From NCBI GenBank assembly GCA_001600355.1, contig BCJU01000004.1, positions 1,798,001 to 1,862,000 on the forward strand: a DNA stretch of 64,000 nt. The letters are read 5' to 3'. Made by a program: the position numbers and the translations under genes. A model generated the notes under the pieces. The model was not told the origin of the DNA and ran no database searches. It saw only the letters and a program-made list of their open reading frames with translations. Positions 39,435 through 50,681 of the stretch are shown here, piece by piece. The DNA comes from Meira nashicola. Taxonomy: Eukaryota; Basidiomycota; Exobasidiomycetes; Exobasidiales; Brachybasidiaceae. Position 1 is the stretch's first letter. Every line of letters begins with the position of its first letter.

Positions 39435-41395
39435 ATCATAAATCACAATTTTGAAAGTGATTCTTTATACATCATGTATTATACCATTGATATCCGCAAC
39501 AGCACTTATATTTAGTTAAATATATTCATTACAGCATTAAACTCTTTCCGCCTTCACTAATCGTGTGCATGACAATTGTTGTTTTGCATCTATATTTCAG
39601 ATTAAATCTCAACCGAACTACCGATTTTGACAAGAAGCTAAACAAGCGCACCGAAGTTCCGATAATTGGAGAGAAAAACAATCTTCGGTTAAACTTCTTT
39701 GTAGGTACATTGTTGTACGGGCGCAGCGCACTTTACCCATCAGAGAGACAAGAGAGGAAGCTAAAGTGGGCGTAAAATGTGCAGAATGTGCGGGCGCGGC
39801 GCGTTTACATCATCGATGATCTCGATTTAAGAGTGACTGATACACAAAATGTATACCTTATAGTTTACTCTGCATCAATGCAATCCGCCTGTTTGTATGT
39901 AGATCATGTAACAATCTTGACAGGTATTTTTAATCATTACGCCCAATTGAAACGCTAATCGATGAGCAATCAAGTAATGATTGTGCTTTTTGCTTTGCAA
40001 GGCGCACGGAACATGAAAGATCAATTTGGACTTAAATTTGTTTATCCGAATTTAAAACAAATAGAACAGCGAATGGTGTGAGTCATCATGTCAGTTAAGT
40101 TAAAAGTTTAAAAAACAATAATCAGATGATGAACAGATGCAGAGCTTTGATTGTCTTCTTTTTTGTTTCTTTTTTGTTTCTTTTTTGCCTAGATACTTTT
40201 CCGAATAGCACAATATCAGTCTTGTTTGTTTTTCGTTGTGCCTGACAAGAAATACATATACTGAAAAAAGCGGGAATATTGAATGTCAAAATGAACAAAT
40301 AGGCAATTCATCAGTGCCTGCATGTTGAACACGCTAAGTTGAGGCAAAAGAAACACAGTTCATTCGCCCAAAGGAATTTTTCATTATTTTCTTTTCACTC
40401 ACATAATTGATAATAAATAATTAAACTACTCTTTTTACACACTAATCGGTTTAAAGCTTTAAAAGAATGATAGCTAAAATCCCTCAGTCGTATTTTGCCT
40501 TTTACCGTGTCTTACTTTTGTATGCATGCATGCAGTTGACAGTTTTTCTCTTTGGCTTTTTCCCGTTCTCCGATTATTGGAGAGATGACCGCTTGTTGCT
40601 TCTTTTTCTGTGATTAAAGATGATAAAATAATTCATGAAAGACCTTCATCGCATTCTACATCATCACCCGCAAAGAATTGCTATCAAGTGGAAATCTAAA
40701 CAAGATCTTAATTTCGAGAGGATCTTTATAGTTTAATCGGACGTCCTTTCTTTATTTAAGAATCGTATACTCTTTATCGGTGAACCGAATCAAGATCGTC
40801 TTTTCTATTACAAAGAAAAGACACAAGCAATTTTATGAATTTCCGCCGATTGCAGCCATTTTGCTGCACTTTTCCTCGGCCCGCCGCTTGCCGCAATTAA
40901 AGACGTCTTTGTTCTTCTTCTTTTTCGCTAAAAGGGGCAAAATCATTATTCTCCTTTTTTGAATTCTGAAAACAACACAGCAAACACTACACAAAACTTT
41001 TACGGTTGCCCGAACGAATCGAAGTAGAGGTCGTTGATTATAGAAGGTACACTGCCTCTATTTCTTTTCCTTTTTTTTGTGACAAAGAACGCGCAAGAGA
41101 AAGAAAAAAAACGGTTTCGGAGTTACAAAAATAAAGCTCATTTTCCATCTTTCGACTTAACTCCTCCTCCCCGATCTATTTTTCCAATTTTGCAAGGCCG
41201 AAGAGGTGATTGGATTCATATTGAAACACCGCTTTTATTTTTTCTCAATCAGCCTACGTTCGCTGGCGCATTTTTTTGGAATAAGAGGTGTGCAAGGAAA
41301 AGCGCCTTAAACGGTAAACTTTTTGCACACTTCGATTCGTGTATGGTATAAAAGATACGAGAGGAGTCGGAAATTTGCTTGTTTCACGATCCGCC
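39435..41395. other. Long non-coding stretch upstream of the Zn2Cys6 gene
   Basis: 1.96 kb without a supported gene. It contains a pyrimidine-rich direct repeat (TTTTTTGTTTC twice, about 40160-40182), GCATGCATGCA near 40525, and TATAAAAG at 41347-41354, only 42-49 bp before the ATG. Presumed promoter and leader. Confidence 0.5.
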
Positions 41396-44300
41396 ATGCT
41401 CAATTCAGCTGAAGGATATGCACACATTTATCCCGAAAATACAAAGCAAGAGACGAATTTGAACATGCAATCAGAGCCTGGAACAAGCAATATCGTAGCA
41501 TATCCGATGCAACAATCAACATCATCTGATTTGAGAATGTCTTTTCCTTCTACTGAATCAAAAGAATCTCAATCTTCTTTTCAACCACATCAACAACAAT
41601 CACAACAACATCGTCAGATGTATCAAAATCAATCACAAGCTCTATACAATCATGTTCATCATGACCATCACCAACAGCAACAACAACAACAACAGCAGCA
41701 GCAGCAGCAGCAGTTTGGTGTTCATCCTCTGTTGCCATCAGTGATGCAAGCTAGATCTACAACTCATACGCAAGATCGACAATCATCTTTGCATGGGCAA
41801 ATTCAACCTAATTTTGCTCCACAACAACATCATCAATCAAAATCTCTTCAACGTCAAACTTCTCAATCAGGTAATAGCTCAACAGAAGGAACGCATGCAC
41901 GCGCATATAGGAGTAGAAAAGATCGTCCATGCGATAGTTGTAGAAAACGAAAGAGTAGATGTATAATTGAGGAAACAGGACAAGATTGTCAAAGTTGCAG
42001 AATGAATAGCAGAAGCTGTACATTTGAAATGTCTCCAACACCACGTTCAAGACCTATAAAGAATGAAGATGGAATTGTAGTTGCTTCTGTCGTCGTTCCA
42101 AGAAAAAGATCACTTTCACAACGTCAAAATAGTAACTCTTCTTCACCTGCAGATAATGAGAACACAATTAGAACATCAATTTCTCAAATCAATTCTACTT
42201 CTTCTTCATCAGAAGAAACGTCGTCGCGTCCTCCGCCTTCGGCTCCTCAGCCTTCTTCTCACATGACGCCTTTCAGACCACCCCCTACACCTCAAAGGTC
42301 TACTAGTACAAGTGAAATCAACGAAACACCGCCTACAATGGCTTCAATCTTGCACGGACGTAGATCAAGTCAAACACAAAATGCATTTAGCCTGATTCCT
42401 TCTTGTTCTTCTGTTTCTTCCACTTCATCATCACATCCGCCAAAACTTAATTCGCAAATTACAAATGATCAAGGAGAAGATGGAGAACAAATGATGGTGA
42501 ACGAACGTGCAACTTCAACTCAACTTTATCAGTTAATTTCATCAGTCATGTTCAAAGAAGATAAAGATACATTTCAAATTGCACAAAATGAAAGAATTAA
42601 AGAATCATCAGTTGAACATAATGAAGATGCAGAAGATCAAGAACATGAGAAAGGCATGATTGGAGTCGTTTTAGGAAGTTGCTCATCTGAAGATCCTCAA
42701 TTATTACGACAAGCAGGTTCACCAGGATCGACAACGCATAAACAGGGAGGAGGCGCCGCAATGAGTCCCGGCAATGATCAAATGTCAAATTCATCAAAGA
42801 CTACAATGCCGCCTCCTGCTACACCAGAAAGAGATTCAAGTTCCACATCCAACAACAATCAACAAAACGGACAAAGTTCTTCCAATTCTTACCCTCTTCA
42901 AGTTCGTCAAATGAACGGTGATCCTTATAATCCAGTCTTTTTTGCTTTTGTGCCCGCTCATCCATATGGTAGGAGTAATAATAAAACTGGAAGTCAAATT
43001 GGTTCTCCAGGTTATACAAAATTAAAAGAATCTTTGCATACTAGGATAGGACAATTGATGATTTTATATTCACAAAGAGATTCAGCTGCTTTTCCGTTAT
43101 TGTTTGAATCACAAAGGCGTAAATTTCGTCAAACAGCCGTAGAAGCATCAACAAAAAGTGCAAATGTAGACGTTCCTTTACCGCTTGTTTTGGCAACTGC
43201 CACTCTTGCAACTGCAACCGTTTACGATGTCACTTTAAGACCGATTTCCAAACAAGCATGGGGATCGAATTTACATGCTCTTATGCAACAATTTGAACAT
43301 TCAACTTTGACTACAATTCAAGTCGCTTTAACCGATCTTACTGGTAGACCTTCAATTAATACGAGTGGAAATTTGATGACTTTTAATCAAACATTAGCAA
43401 TCAGTCATATGTTAGGATTACATCTTGATCCTACAAATTGGACGATTTCAAATGAAGAAAAAGATGTTCGAATTCGATTATGGTGGGCAACAGTAATTCA
43501 TGATAAATGGTCTTGTCTTTGTTGGGGTCGTCCAAGTACGATTCATCAACAAGATTATACTGTTCCTTTACCACGTAGAAATGGTTTTTCACCTTGCACT
43601 GAACATTTGGAAGATAAAGGTTTAAAAACTTTTAGTTTTGGAACAGGTTGGCATACGCATGAAAATGCACATACGCCTGGTGATACATTCTCTGGACTTT
43701 GTCGATTAACTCTTATCTTGAGTGATATCTTGGCAGAATTTCATAGTGTAAGAGGAGTTCATGTTATGCATAGAAATTCGTTTACTGTTTCTCAACGTGT
43801 AAAGGGATATTTGGTTCAATTGGAAGATTGGATGGATTTATTACCTCCAACATTACGAAGCGTTTTACGTTGTGATGATGAAGGTGCACAAAGAACAGAA
43901 GGAATTCCAGGAACACGATCTTTGCAATTATCTTATTTGGGCGTAAATTTGTTGTTATGTCGAACATTACTTGATTCAGTAACAACGAAAGGAACACAAG
44001 AATGTGATAGGCATATTCCCGCTCATAGAACTGGATTACATGGTTGTTTGATGATGGTAGAATATCTTGAATCATTAGATGAAAATGATTTTGGAGGATT
44101 CTTTTTACATTATGGCTCTCATCACATCGCTTCTTGCCTTTCTTTACTTGCACGTTTATGTTATGGTTTCGCACGTTTAGGTCAAGAAGATTCATTGCAA
44201 ACATCAATAATTTGTATGTCTAGATTATTGGTTCGACTTTCTGATGCTCATAGATTGTACAAATGGGATTTAGCAGAATTAGCTTTGACACGTTCTAGAG

Positions 44301-45049
44301 CAATTTTACCTGCAATGGAAGCTTCAATTCCCGATTGGACGAAATTCTTTGGTGATTCTCCATTCGTACAAGATGAAGAGATTGGAGAGCAAGACGGAAT
44401 GAATAATGATCTTGACAATAATCGTTCTCGTACCGCAGCTGGAACAATTACAGTAAAGAAAGAATTTGATGAAAAGTGTCAAAATCATGCACAACAGCCA
44501 AACAAACAAATTCATCTTCCACGAAATGCAAATACGATGATTGGTAAAAATCAAAACTCTAATCATCTTCTGCCTTCTAATACGAACGGACTTGGCCTTC
44601 ATTCTCAAAATAATTCCGTAAACCGTGTAAATCCTCGTACGGCAGGTTTGATGGGCATATTAGGAATCGGAATGAATAACGTAAACGGTTTCCCTACCGG
44701 TCCGATTGAACAAGGAATGGGAGCTTTATTTCATCCTTATATGGATAGCGGTCCGTATGCCAGTATTCCAATCGATGCTGCAGGTCTTCCGTATCCTATC
44801 GGAATGAATAACACTTCCTCTTCTTCTTCTTCTACTCCTGGTACGGTACAAAATGGCAATGTTGCTTCTCCGGCGATCGGAAGTAGTACAACGGGTGCAA
44901 GTCATTTGTTAAGTAGTATGGAAGTTGATTGGCTTGGAATGGGTTTGGAACCAAATACCTATTCGGAATATTTTGTCAATTCTTCACTCATGAACAGCAC
45001 AGGAAATGGAAGTAGCAATACGAATAATAATAACAGTAACGGCTGTTGA
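41396..45049 (+). CDS. Zn2Cys6 fungal transcription factor
   Basis: 1217 residues from the ATG at 41396. The open frame extends a little further upstream but has no ATG. A Gln-rich N-terminus with a 14-Gln run (41672-41713) is followed by a Zn2Cys6 cluster at about residues 179-208 (CDSCRKRKSRC, then CQSCRMNSRSC), a Ser-rich linker and a fungal-specific regulatory domain (about 530-980). The regulatory domain has RLWWATVIHDKWSCLCWGRP, the schema motif seen in this superfamily. The tail is Asn/Ser/Gly-rich. The middle domain reminds me of Dal81/TamA-type nitrogen regulators, but this is weak and I give no symbol. By family it binds paired CGG triplets in DNA. Target genes are unknown. Confidence 0.88.
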   Translation: MLNSAEGYAHIYPENTKQETNLNMQSEPGTSNIVAYPMQQSTSSDLRMSFPSTESKESQSSFQPHQQQSQQHRQMYQNQSQALYNHVHHDHHQQQQQQQQQQQQQQFGVHPLLPSVMQARSTTHTQDRQSSLHGQIQPNFAPQQHHQSKSLQRQTSQSGNSSTEGTHARAYRSRKDRPCDSCRKRKSRCIIEETGQDCQSCRMNSRSCTFEMSPTPRSRPIKNEDGIVVASVVVPRKRSLSQRQNSNSSSPADNENTIRTSISQINSTSSSSEETSSRPPPSAPQPSSHMTPFRPPPTPQRSTSTSEINETPPTMASILHGRRSSQTQNAFSLIPSCSSVSSTSSSHPPKLNSQITNDQGEDGEQMMVNERATSTQLYQLISSVMFKEDKDTFQIAQNERIKESSVEHNEDAEDQEHEKGMIGVVLGSCSSEDPQLLRQAGSPGSTTHKQGGGAAMSPGNDQMSNSSKTTMPPPATPERDSSSTSNNNQQNGQSSSNSYPLQVRQMNGDPYNPVFFAFVPAHPYGRSNNKTGSQIGSPGYTKLKESLHTRIGQLMILYSQRDSAAFPLLFESQRRKFRQTAVEASTKSANVDVPLPLVLATATLATATVYDVTLRPISKQAWGSNLHALMQQFEHSTLTTIQVALTDLTGRPSINTSGNLMTFNQTLAISHMLGLHLDPTNWTISNEEKDVRIRLWWATVIHDKWSCLCWGRPSTIHQQDYTVPLPRRNGFSPCTEHLEDKGLKTFSFGTGWHTHENAHTPGDTFSGLCRLTLILSDILAEFHSVRGVHVMHRNSFTVSQRVKGYLVQLEDWMDLLPPTLRSVLRCDDEGAQRTEGIPGTRSLQLSYLGVNLLLCRTLLDSVTTKGTQECDRHIPAHRTGLHGCLMMVEYLESLDENDFGGFFLHYGSHHIASCLSLLARLCYGFARLGQEDSLQTSIICMSRLLVRLSDAHRLYKWDLAELALTRSRAILPAMEASIPDWTKFFGDSPFVQDEEIGEQDGMNNDLDNNRSRTAAGTITVKKEFDEKCQNHAQQPNKQIHLPRNANTMIGKNQNSNHLLPSNTNGLGLHSQNNSVNRVNPRTAGLMGILGIGMNNVNGFPTGPIEQGMGALFHPYMDSGPYASIPIDAAGLPYPIGMNNTSSSSSSTPGTVQNGNVASPAIGSSTTGASHLLSSMEVDWLGMGLEPNTYSEYFVNSSLMNSTGNGSSNTNNNNSNGC
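41672..41713 (+). repeat. CAA/CAG tract encoding 14 Gln
   Basis: Fourteen consecutive Gln codons: mixed CAA/CAG at the 5' end, CAA in the middle, and pure CAG at the 3' end. The pure CAG part is likely length-variable. Confidence 0.9.
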
Positions 45050-45247
45050 ATAGTCGTTGGGAGTTCAAGGAAAACTCTGAGAGAAAATGTATTTTAATCG
45101 CATATATCGCTTTATAACCCAAACTTCTTTCGAGTTGTTTGTACTTTTTTGTACCGCAAGCCAAAAGATAAAATTAAGTAAATGATATCCTGTATTTATA
45201 TGATATTATCGTTCAATGTCATTTTCATCAATGATCCAAGAGGCACA

Positions 45248-47429
45248 TCAGCAATGAATGCTTGACCAATTAATGGTTGACTTTTCCGGTCTGTGAAACG
45301 ACACTTTATCAAGCTGCGATACGATTAGAGAAGTTGGTCTGCCAAAAAGAAACAAATTTGACAATTTTAGCTTTTGGATTTGTGTCATACAAAGCCACAC
45401 TTTCAAAGACTCACCTGCCATGAGCGCATTGCAAGGGGAATGTACATTGACCCAATTCTGAGATAAGTCTTTCACATTGAGAGCTCGAAAGTGGATCGTT
45501 GAACACTGTGTATATGTATAAGCATTCCTTCTCGCTGGTATACTCCATCAATTTTGCACACTCACTGATTGCACCTCTACATGACCACATTGTCATTTTG
45601 TCTACGATCACAGTTGGAGCATGACGTAGAGCGATCATCCATAGGGTAGAAGGATTGGTTTGTGATTCGATTGCTGCTTTTAAATCATCGAGTCTCCTCC
45701 GAGCTGGAATTATTCTAAGCCAACTCGCTAGGCTATCGAAAAGGTACTGTAATTCGTCTTTCTTTTCAGAGGAGCATAGTGAAGGTAGGAAAATAAGTTT
45801 TACCTTACGTGCCTTTTCCGCTACAAAGATTCCGAAACCCCAAAATTGTAACAAATCTGTTACACTTTTCAGATCTTCAAATACAGCTTCCTTTAATGTT
45901 CGATGATCGATGCTTCTCTCAATCGATACAATCTCACTTGATGACTTTGATAAACGTTGTGAAAAGTACTTGTCCAGTTTTTTCTCATATCGAATTCTTT
46001 CATGTGCCGCATGTTGGTCTACCAAGACGATTTGTGATTTTTGTAAATTTGTACAAGCTATGAATTTTTCATCAACCTGACCAATGATTTCCAATTCGGA
46101 TATTTGTAGGTCCGATCGAGCAGGGATAGCTTCAAAGTAAGAATTACTTGCTTCCGTAACCATGGCTTGTCTTTTTCGCGCTTCTAGGCTTGTGGTGGTA
46201 ATCGCATTCCTTTTAGCCGTTGGAAAATCTTGGAGAAGATGCTTGCGGTCCAGCCCACCTTGTATTTGGCCGATATGGTTGTAATCGAATCTGGTGCTGA
46301 AAGTTTGTGGATTTGGCTTCTTATCATTTGTAATCGAACCTTCATTTGACTCAAGCTCAGTCTCTCTTAAATGTCTCGATTCTTTGAGACTTTCTTGAAT
46401 AGTCTGAGTTATATCCTTACACAACTTGTCCAATTGCAAATTTCCAAAAGACACTAGAATTGTGTAAGCGGGTTGAACTGACTTATCGGGCAATAGCATC
46501 TTCAATGTTCTGTGAATTGTTTCGCCTATCATGCTATCACCGCTTCCGATACGGTTGTGATCTCGTACCAGAGATCCATTGATGAGCGTGATTTGGTTTG
46601 TAAAAGTAGAAATCGAAAACAGGTCAACGTAACCATGTATGCTGAACTTCTCTGTTTTGATATCAATATATATCAATTTGCCCTTCTTGGAAGATATACC
46701 GTAAACCGTTTCGAATCTTTCTGTAAAATTATTGTTCTGTGAAATATGGTGTGTTAGAACAACTCTTGATTTTCTTGATTTAGCGACTTACGGCTTTGCA
46801 ATCAAAAATCATCGCTACCTCATTGGAAAAATTTTCCTTATTATAGCAAGTGATACGAATGCGAGGACACGATAAAGACAATGCCTTGACGGTATCTTTG
46901 ACTTTCCTGATTTCGACTAGACAATTTGCTCGATCATTGAGTGAGGTACGTCTCACAGGGATCTGATCGATTTTCAGTAATCTCATGTTTCACTTTTAAT
47001 CGATTTTACTCACATTTTCGAAAAAACCTCGAAGGCAGATTGAATTCCCTCTTCCTTTCACGTTCTGCCGCTGAAGATTGTTTGACTGATTTCGGAAGAT
47101 TAGACATTTTGACAAGCAGTATTAAAAAGCAAACCCTTACGTACCTTCTTCGTCGTTCTTTCACCGCATGTATCCGTGCATAAAGTACCTAAAAAAGATA
47201 ATTTCTGAATTGAATCATCATCAATAGATCGATCACAATTTCCATCATCCAGACAATTTATTTGCCACGAAGGAGCAAAATCAATTCGGACTTCGATGTG
47301 TGATTTTGGCGAGTTTTTGATGGCGTTTTGAACAAAAGCTTGCACTATCGAAGCCACATCAGGATACAGAACACTAGCAGTGAGTGTATTGCTAGTCTTC
47401 TCGTCTAAAGGCTCAATTGAAGTCGACAT
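45248..47429 (-). CDS. MLH3: DNA mismatch repair protein Mlh3 (degenerate ATPase domain)
   Basis: My exon model, minus strand: 47429-47145, 47070-47014, 46962-46792, 46736-45415 and 45338-45248. Introns are 74, 51, 55 and 76 nt with GT...AG ends, giving 641 residues. Joining restores continuous MutL homology: FFENIPVRRTSL, then FETVYGISSKKGK, then QCAHGRPTSLIV across the last junction. The C-terminal endonuclease motif DQHAAHERIRYE (near residue 411) fits DQHA(X)2E(X)4E, and SCRGAI and CAHGRP are also present. By family, Mlh1-Mlh3 nicks DNA in meiotic crossover and mismatch repair. The N-terminal ATPase is eroded: Ala31 replaces the general-base Glu, the usual N-S-x-D-A becomes Asn-Ala-Ile-Lys-Asn, and no GFRGEAL segment is encoded. 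The alternative upstream ATG adds eight residues. Confidence 0.85.
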
Positions 47430-47622
47430 CAGTGAGTGATTGGTACAGATCATGGTAAGTGGGAAAGAGAGTGGATTTATGCATTTGCTCCCAAAAAGAG
47501 AGAGTACACCTGACACCCGCTCCCGCACTTCAAGCAGCGCATACATTCACATACACTTACACACAAAGTTGCTACTTATCAATGAATTGAATATCAAGAA
47601 TGTACAAAATGCCTACAAGAAT

Positions 47623-48439
47623 TTAATCTTCCATCTCATCATCCAAAGCTTCTTTAGCTTTCCTTCCAGCTTCTGCAACAATATCTGCTGGAACGTATTG
47701 ATGTCTGTTTTTCGATTCAGGACAAATCCATGAAAGTTCCAATTCGAAATCTTTATCTTTTGCATCATCGTGACATTTATAAATAATATTGGCAGCATGT
47801 TGAACTGCTTCTTTAACTGTCAAGCCATCTTTTCCTAAATCCAACTCTTCAATCTCAGTCTTGGCAAGTTGACGTCCTTTTCCGATTGCACAGCCATTGT
47901 ATCCCCAATAAACACCACTGGGCTCAATCATATACAACTGCGGCCCGTCTTCGTCCAAACCAGCCAAAACGCTACTAATACCAAATGGTCTGACGGAAGA
48001 GTATAGAGTGTATGCTTGAACGTATAGGGCCAAACGTTCAGTAAGTGCTTTGATGGGAGAAGGGTATCTGTATGTATCGCGGAAGTTGATAGCTTCATCT
48101 CTTGCTCTACCAGCCAAATGCTTGCCATCTGCAATCAATCCCGCACTTGCAATACCAGCATGATAATCAACTGTAAAAATTCTCTTATTTGATCCGGGAA
48201 CCAATAATTTCGTCTGTACTAGCTTCTCAACGGCCAACAAGATTCCATCTTTGCACTTCAGTCCAATCACTGTTCCTGCATTTTCTGTTGCCTTTTGTGC
48301 GTATTCAATCTAGAAGGAGAAAGACTGTTCGGTAAATGTACTTTTCAATCCATCGCACTTTGCTACTTACCTGGAAAATTCTTCCATCAGGAGAATACGT
48401 CGATGCTGAAAGATCGTATCCTGTACCTTGTGATGCCAT
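47623..48439 (-). CDS. PRE10: 20S proteasome subunit alpha-7 (PSMA3/Pre10)
   Basis: Two exons on the minus strand: 48439-48371 (23 codons) and 48309-47623, with a 61-nt GT-AG intron, giving 251 residues. The N-terminus [19 protein letters not shown], joined to [12 protein letters not shown], is the alpha-subunit helix-0 signature. [23 protein letters not shown] and FELELSW in the body identify the PSMA3/Pre10 type. By family it is a structural subunit of the outer 20S ring, with an acidic C-terminal tail (DDEMED here). The intron interrupts the signature directly after the Gln of IFQ. The length matches the family. It lies 193 bp downstream of MLH3 on the same strand, in its own transcription unit. 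Confidence 0.96.
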
Positions 48440-48846
48440 CCTGAAGGTCTTTTTATTAAATCAAGCCAATTCACTGTTGGTGATTGTCTCAATGATGGTG
48501 TAAGAGTGATGATTAACATTACTTCTATCCTCGCTGACGAGTCCTTCTCGAAACGCTCGGTCCACTTTTGCGTTTTTTAGGCCTGAGAAGCGCGTTTGTG
48601 CGAACATCATCAATCACTGCACCGCGCAAGGCTTCGCGTCCTCAAAGCCTCGACGAAATGTGAATTTGATGAAGTGGATCAATCAATTCCTGTATTATAT
48701 AAGCCTAGGAGCTACCTAAAAGACGCCAACTTTGCGCCCGCAACGTGGAGATGCACAGCCGTGCGTGAAATGATGTTTAATTGTGGATTGAAGATCATCA
48801 CAGCTCTGAGTTGTATTGACTGCCGCCATCATTCCAATATTTCAAA
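48440..48846. promoter_or_regulatory. Divergent promoter region, PRE10/SEC17
   Basis: 407 bp between divergent ATGs. One open frame across it has no ATG start and no family resemblance. No clear element recognised. Confidence 0.4.
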
Positions 48847-49783
48847 ATGTCTTCATCACCTGAAGAATTACTTAAATCTGCTGAGAAGAGAGCTTCCTCA
48901 ACCGGAGGATGGTTTTCATCAGGTTCAGCAAAATTAGAAGAAGCAGCAGAATTGTTTAAAGCAGCAGGTAATAAATTTCGATTAGCATCTAGATTTGATG
49001 AAGCTGGACAAGCATTCATGCGTGCAGCTGAAACTGAAATCAAAGCAGGAGAAACGGATTATGCTGCAAATACATATTTTGAAGCATATAAGAGCTTTAA
49101 GATGGCTAGACCTGAGCGTGAGTAGTGAATCTTTGCAGCATGATGACCTCCTTAACATAATATTCACCACCTTTCTCCTAATTTATATAGTGGCTGTTGT
49201 AGCATTAACTCGTTGTAAGGACATACTGGTGGAAAAAGGAAGATTTAGGCAGGCAGCAGATCGCCAAAAGAATATTGCTGAATTATACAGAAATGAAGCC
49301 AATGATCCTTCAAAAGCCTTAGAGGCATACGAACAAGCGGGTCAATGGTACATCCAAGAGAATGCAAATGCAACAGCTTCAGGTTGTTTCAGAGAAGCAG
49401 CAACGATTGCAACAGAAATTAATGATTATAAACGTGCTTTGGAAAAATGGGAACAAGTGGCTCAAATGAGTTTAGAGAGTAATTTGACAAGGTATAGCGT
49501 TAAAGATTATTACTTAAATGCAGGATTGTGTTATCTTGCTTTACCTGATTATGTCGCATGTGGAAATGCAATGGGCTTTTATGCTCAACAAGATTCATCT
49601 TTTCCTACTACAATGGAAGGACAATTTTTACACAACATTCTACAAGCATGTGAAGCAGGAGATGTTCCTGGCTTTGATGAATTGGTAGCAAACTTTGATC
49701 GGACAAAACGTATCGTTGGATGGCAAGCAAACCTTTTACGTAATGTTCGCAAAGGAATGCAAGAAGAACCTGATCTAGCCTAG
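48847..49783 (+). CDS. SEC17: Alpha-SNAP (Sec17)
   Basis: Two exons: 48847-49117 and 49191-49783, with a 73-nt intron (donor GTGAGT, acceptor TATAG), giving 287 residues, close to the 292 of yeast Sec17. The splice joins ARPE to LAVVALTRCKDIL in frame. The protein is an all-helical TPR-like solenoid: AAELFKAAGNKFR, then AGQAFMRAAETEIK, DPSKALEAYEQAGQWY and FREAATIATE. The C-terminus, EEPDLA, is close to the family's terminal Asp/Leu, which stimulates NSF. By family it binds SNARE complexes and recruits the NSF ATPase to disassemble them after membrane fusion. The intron occurs early, as is common in this gene. Confidence 0.95.
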
Positions 49784-49859
49784 AAAGGTAGAGTAGTATA
49801 AACATTTTATTGTCTTCTTTTCTTCTACTTGTACATCAAAAGTTTCTTTCTTAAATTCA

Positions 49860-50465
49860 TTATTGCAAAAGCTTCTTTACAGCTTCACTGATCAAACCAC
49901 CAGGTGCACGAGCTTTATCGATTTGCCCACTAACTCTTTTCATCACTTCTCCCATTAACTTTTTTCCATCAATACCTGCTTTTTTCGCTTCTTCGATTGC
50001 TGCTTTGACAACAGAGTCTAATTCTTCTTTTGAAATTTGTTCAGGTAAGAATTTTCGTATAAGATCAGCTTCTTTATCTTCTTTTTCTGCTAAATCTTCT
50101 CTTGATGGATTGGCAGCTCTGAATTGTTTAGCAGATTCTTGTCTTTTGGCTAAAGCTTTTTGAATGATTGAAATCATAGTTGAAGTAGTTGAATTTTTCG
50201 AACTATTATTTGAAATTTGTTGTGATTTTTGTGCATATTGTTGTTCGGATAAAAGAGATCGAAAAACAGTTGATGCGAAACTATCTTTTGATCTCATTGC
50301 ATTCTTTAAATCATCTTTAATTCGTTTCATTAAATCTTCTTCTGAATCGTATAAGATTCTTGATGCGTGTATGCTTCTTGATTGTAGTATCATACGCACA
50401 CTTGAACATCTTGTCGTCGTTCTTTCACTTAAACGAAGTATTGTTAAGCTACGATTGGACATCAT
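49860..50465 (-). CDS. AIM41: Mitochondrial GatB/YqeY-domain protein (Aim41-like)
   Basis: 201 residues. The N-terminus (1-37) is rich in Arg and Ser and lacks acids, a plausible mitochondrial presequence ending near SIHASR. The rest is a GatB/YqeY domain: LMKRIKDDLKNAMRSKD at the start, then IRKFLPEQISKEELDSVV, and GKLMGEVMKRVSGQ-type helices near the end. YqeY domains resemble the tRNA-binding tail of GatB amidotransferase. Yeast Aim41 is mitochondrial with an undefined role. It converges on SEC17 (76 bp between stops) and shares a 216-bp divergent region with YTM1. Confidence 0.85.
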   Translation of the reverse strand: MMSNRSLTILRLSERTTTRCSSVRMILQSRSIHASRILYDSEEDLMKRIKDDLKNAMRSKDSFASTVFRSLLSEQQYAQKSQQISNNSSKNSTTSTMISIIQKALAKRQESAKQFRAANPSREDLAEKEDKEADLIRKFLPEQISKEELDSVVKAAIEEAKKAGIDGKKLMGEVMKRVSGQIDKARAPGGLISEAVKKLLQ

Positions 50466-50681
50466 CTTGTTGTTGGTGTTCTAGTAGTGATTAACAATGA
50501 GAAGGATGATTACGAGATCTTGAAATGTATGCATGCTTAATGCGGGATTCGGGGACTTTTAAACACGTGCCTGCGCCCAGAGAGATTTTTTGGAATTTTT
50601 GGACAATTTGCATTTTTAGTGAAATAATTAATGTTGTTGTTGTTCTTCCTAACCTTTTGAGTAAGACTTTATCATCGCAAA

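Noticed and set aside
41339..41395. Upstream extension of the Zn2Cys6 frame.
   Set aside because: It starts with GTG and overlaps a TATA-like box; the first ATG is 41396.
39435..41395. Possible transposable element remnants in the long spacers.
   Set aside because: No reverse transcriptase, integrase or transposase frame, long terminal repeats or target duplications could be seen.
41550..41738. Poly-Ala frame antisense to the CAG tract.
   Set aside because: It is the expected by-product of reading CAG/CAA repeats backwards.
45411..45475. Reading MLH3 to the stop after CAHG as the natural C-terminus.
   Set aside because: A consensus donor (GTGAGT) and acceptor (TTTTTGGCAG) join CAHG to RPTSLIV, restoring the conserved GRP motif of the family.
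48596..48937. 113-codon frame overlapping the SEC17 start.
   Set aside because: GTG start, no homology, and it overlaps SEC17 in another frame.
50164..50484. Long frame antisense to AIM41, and similar shadow frames antisense to DSK2, the C2H2 gene and the mucin-like gene.
   Set aside because: They mirror low-complexity or helical coding sequence on the other strand and have no independent support.
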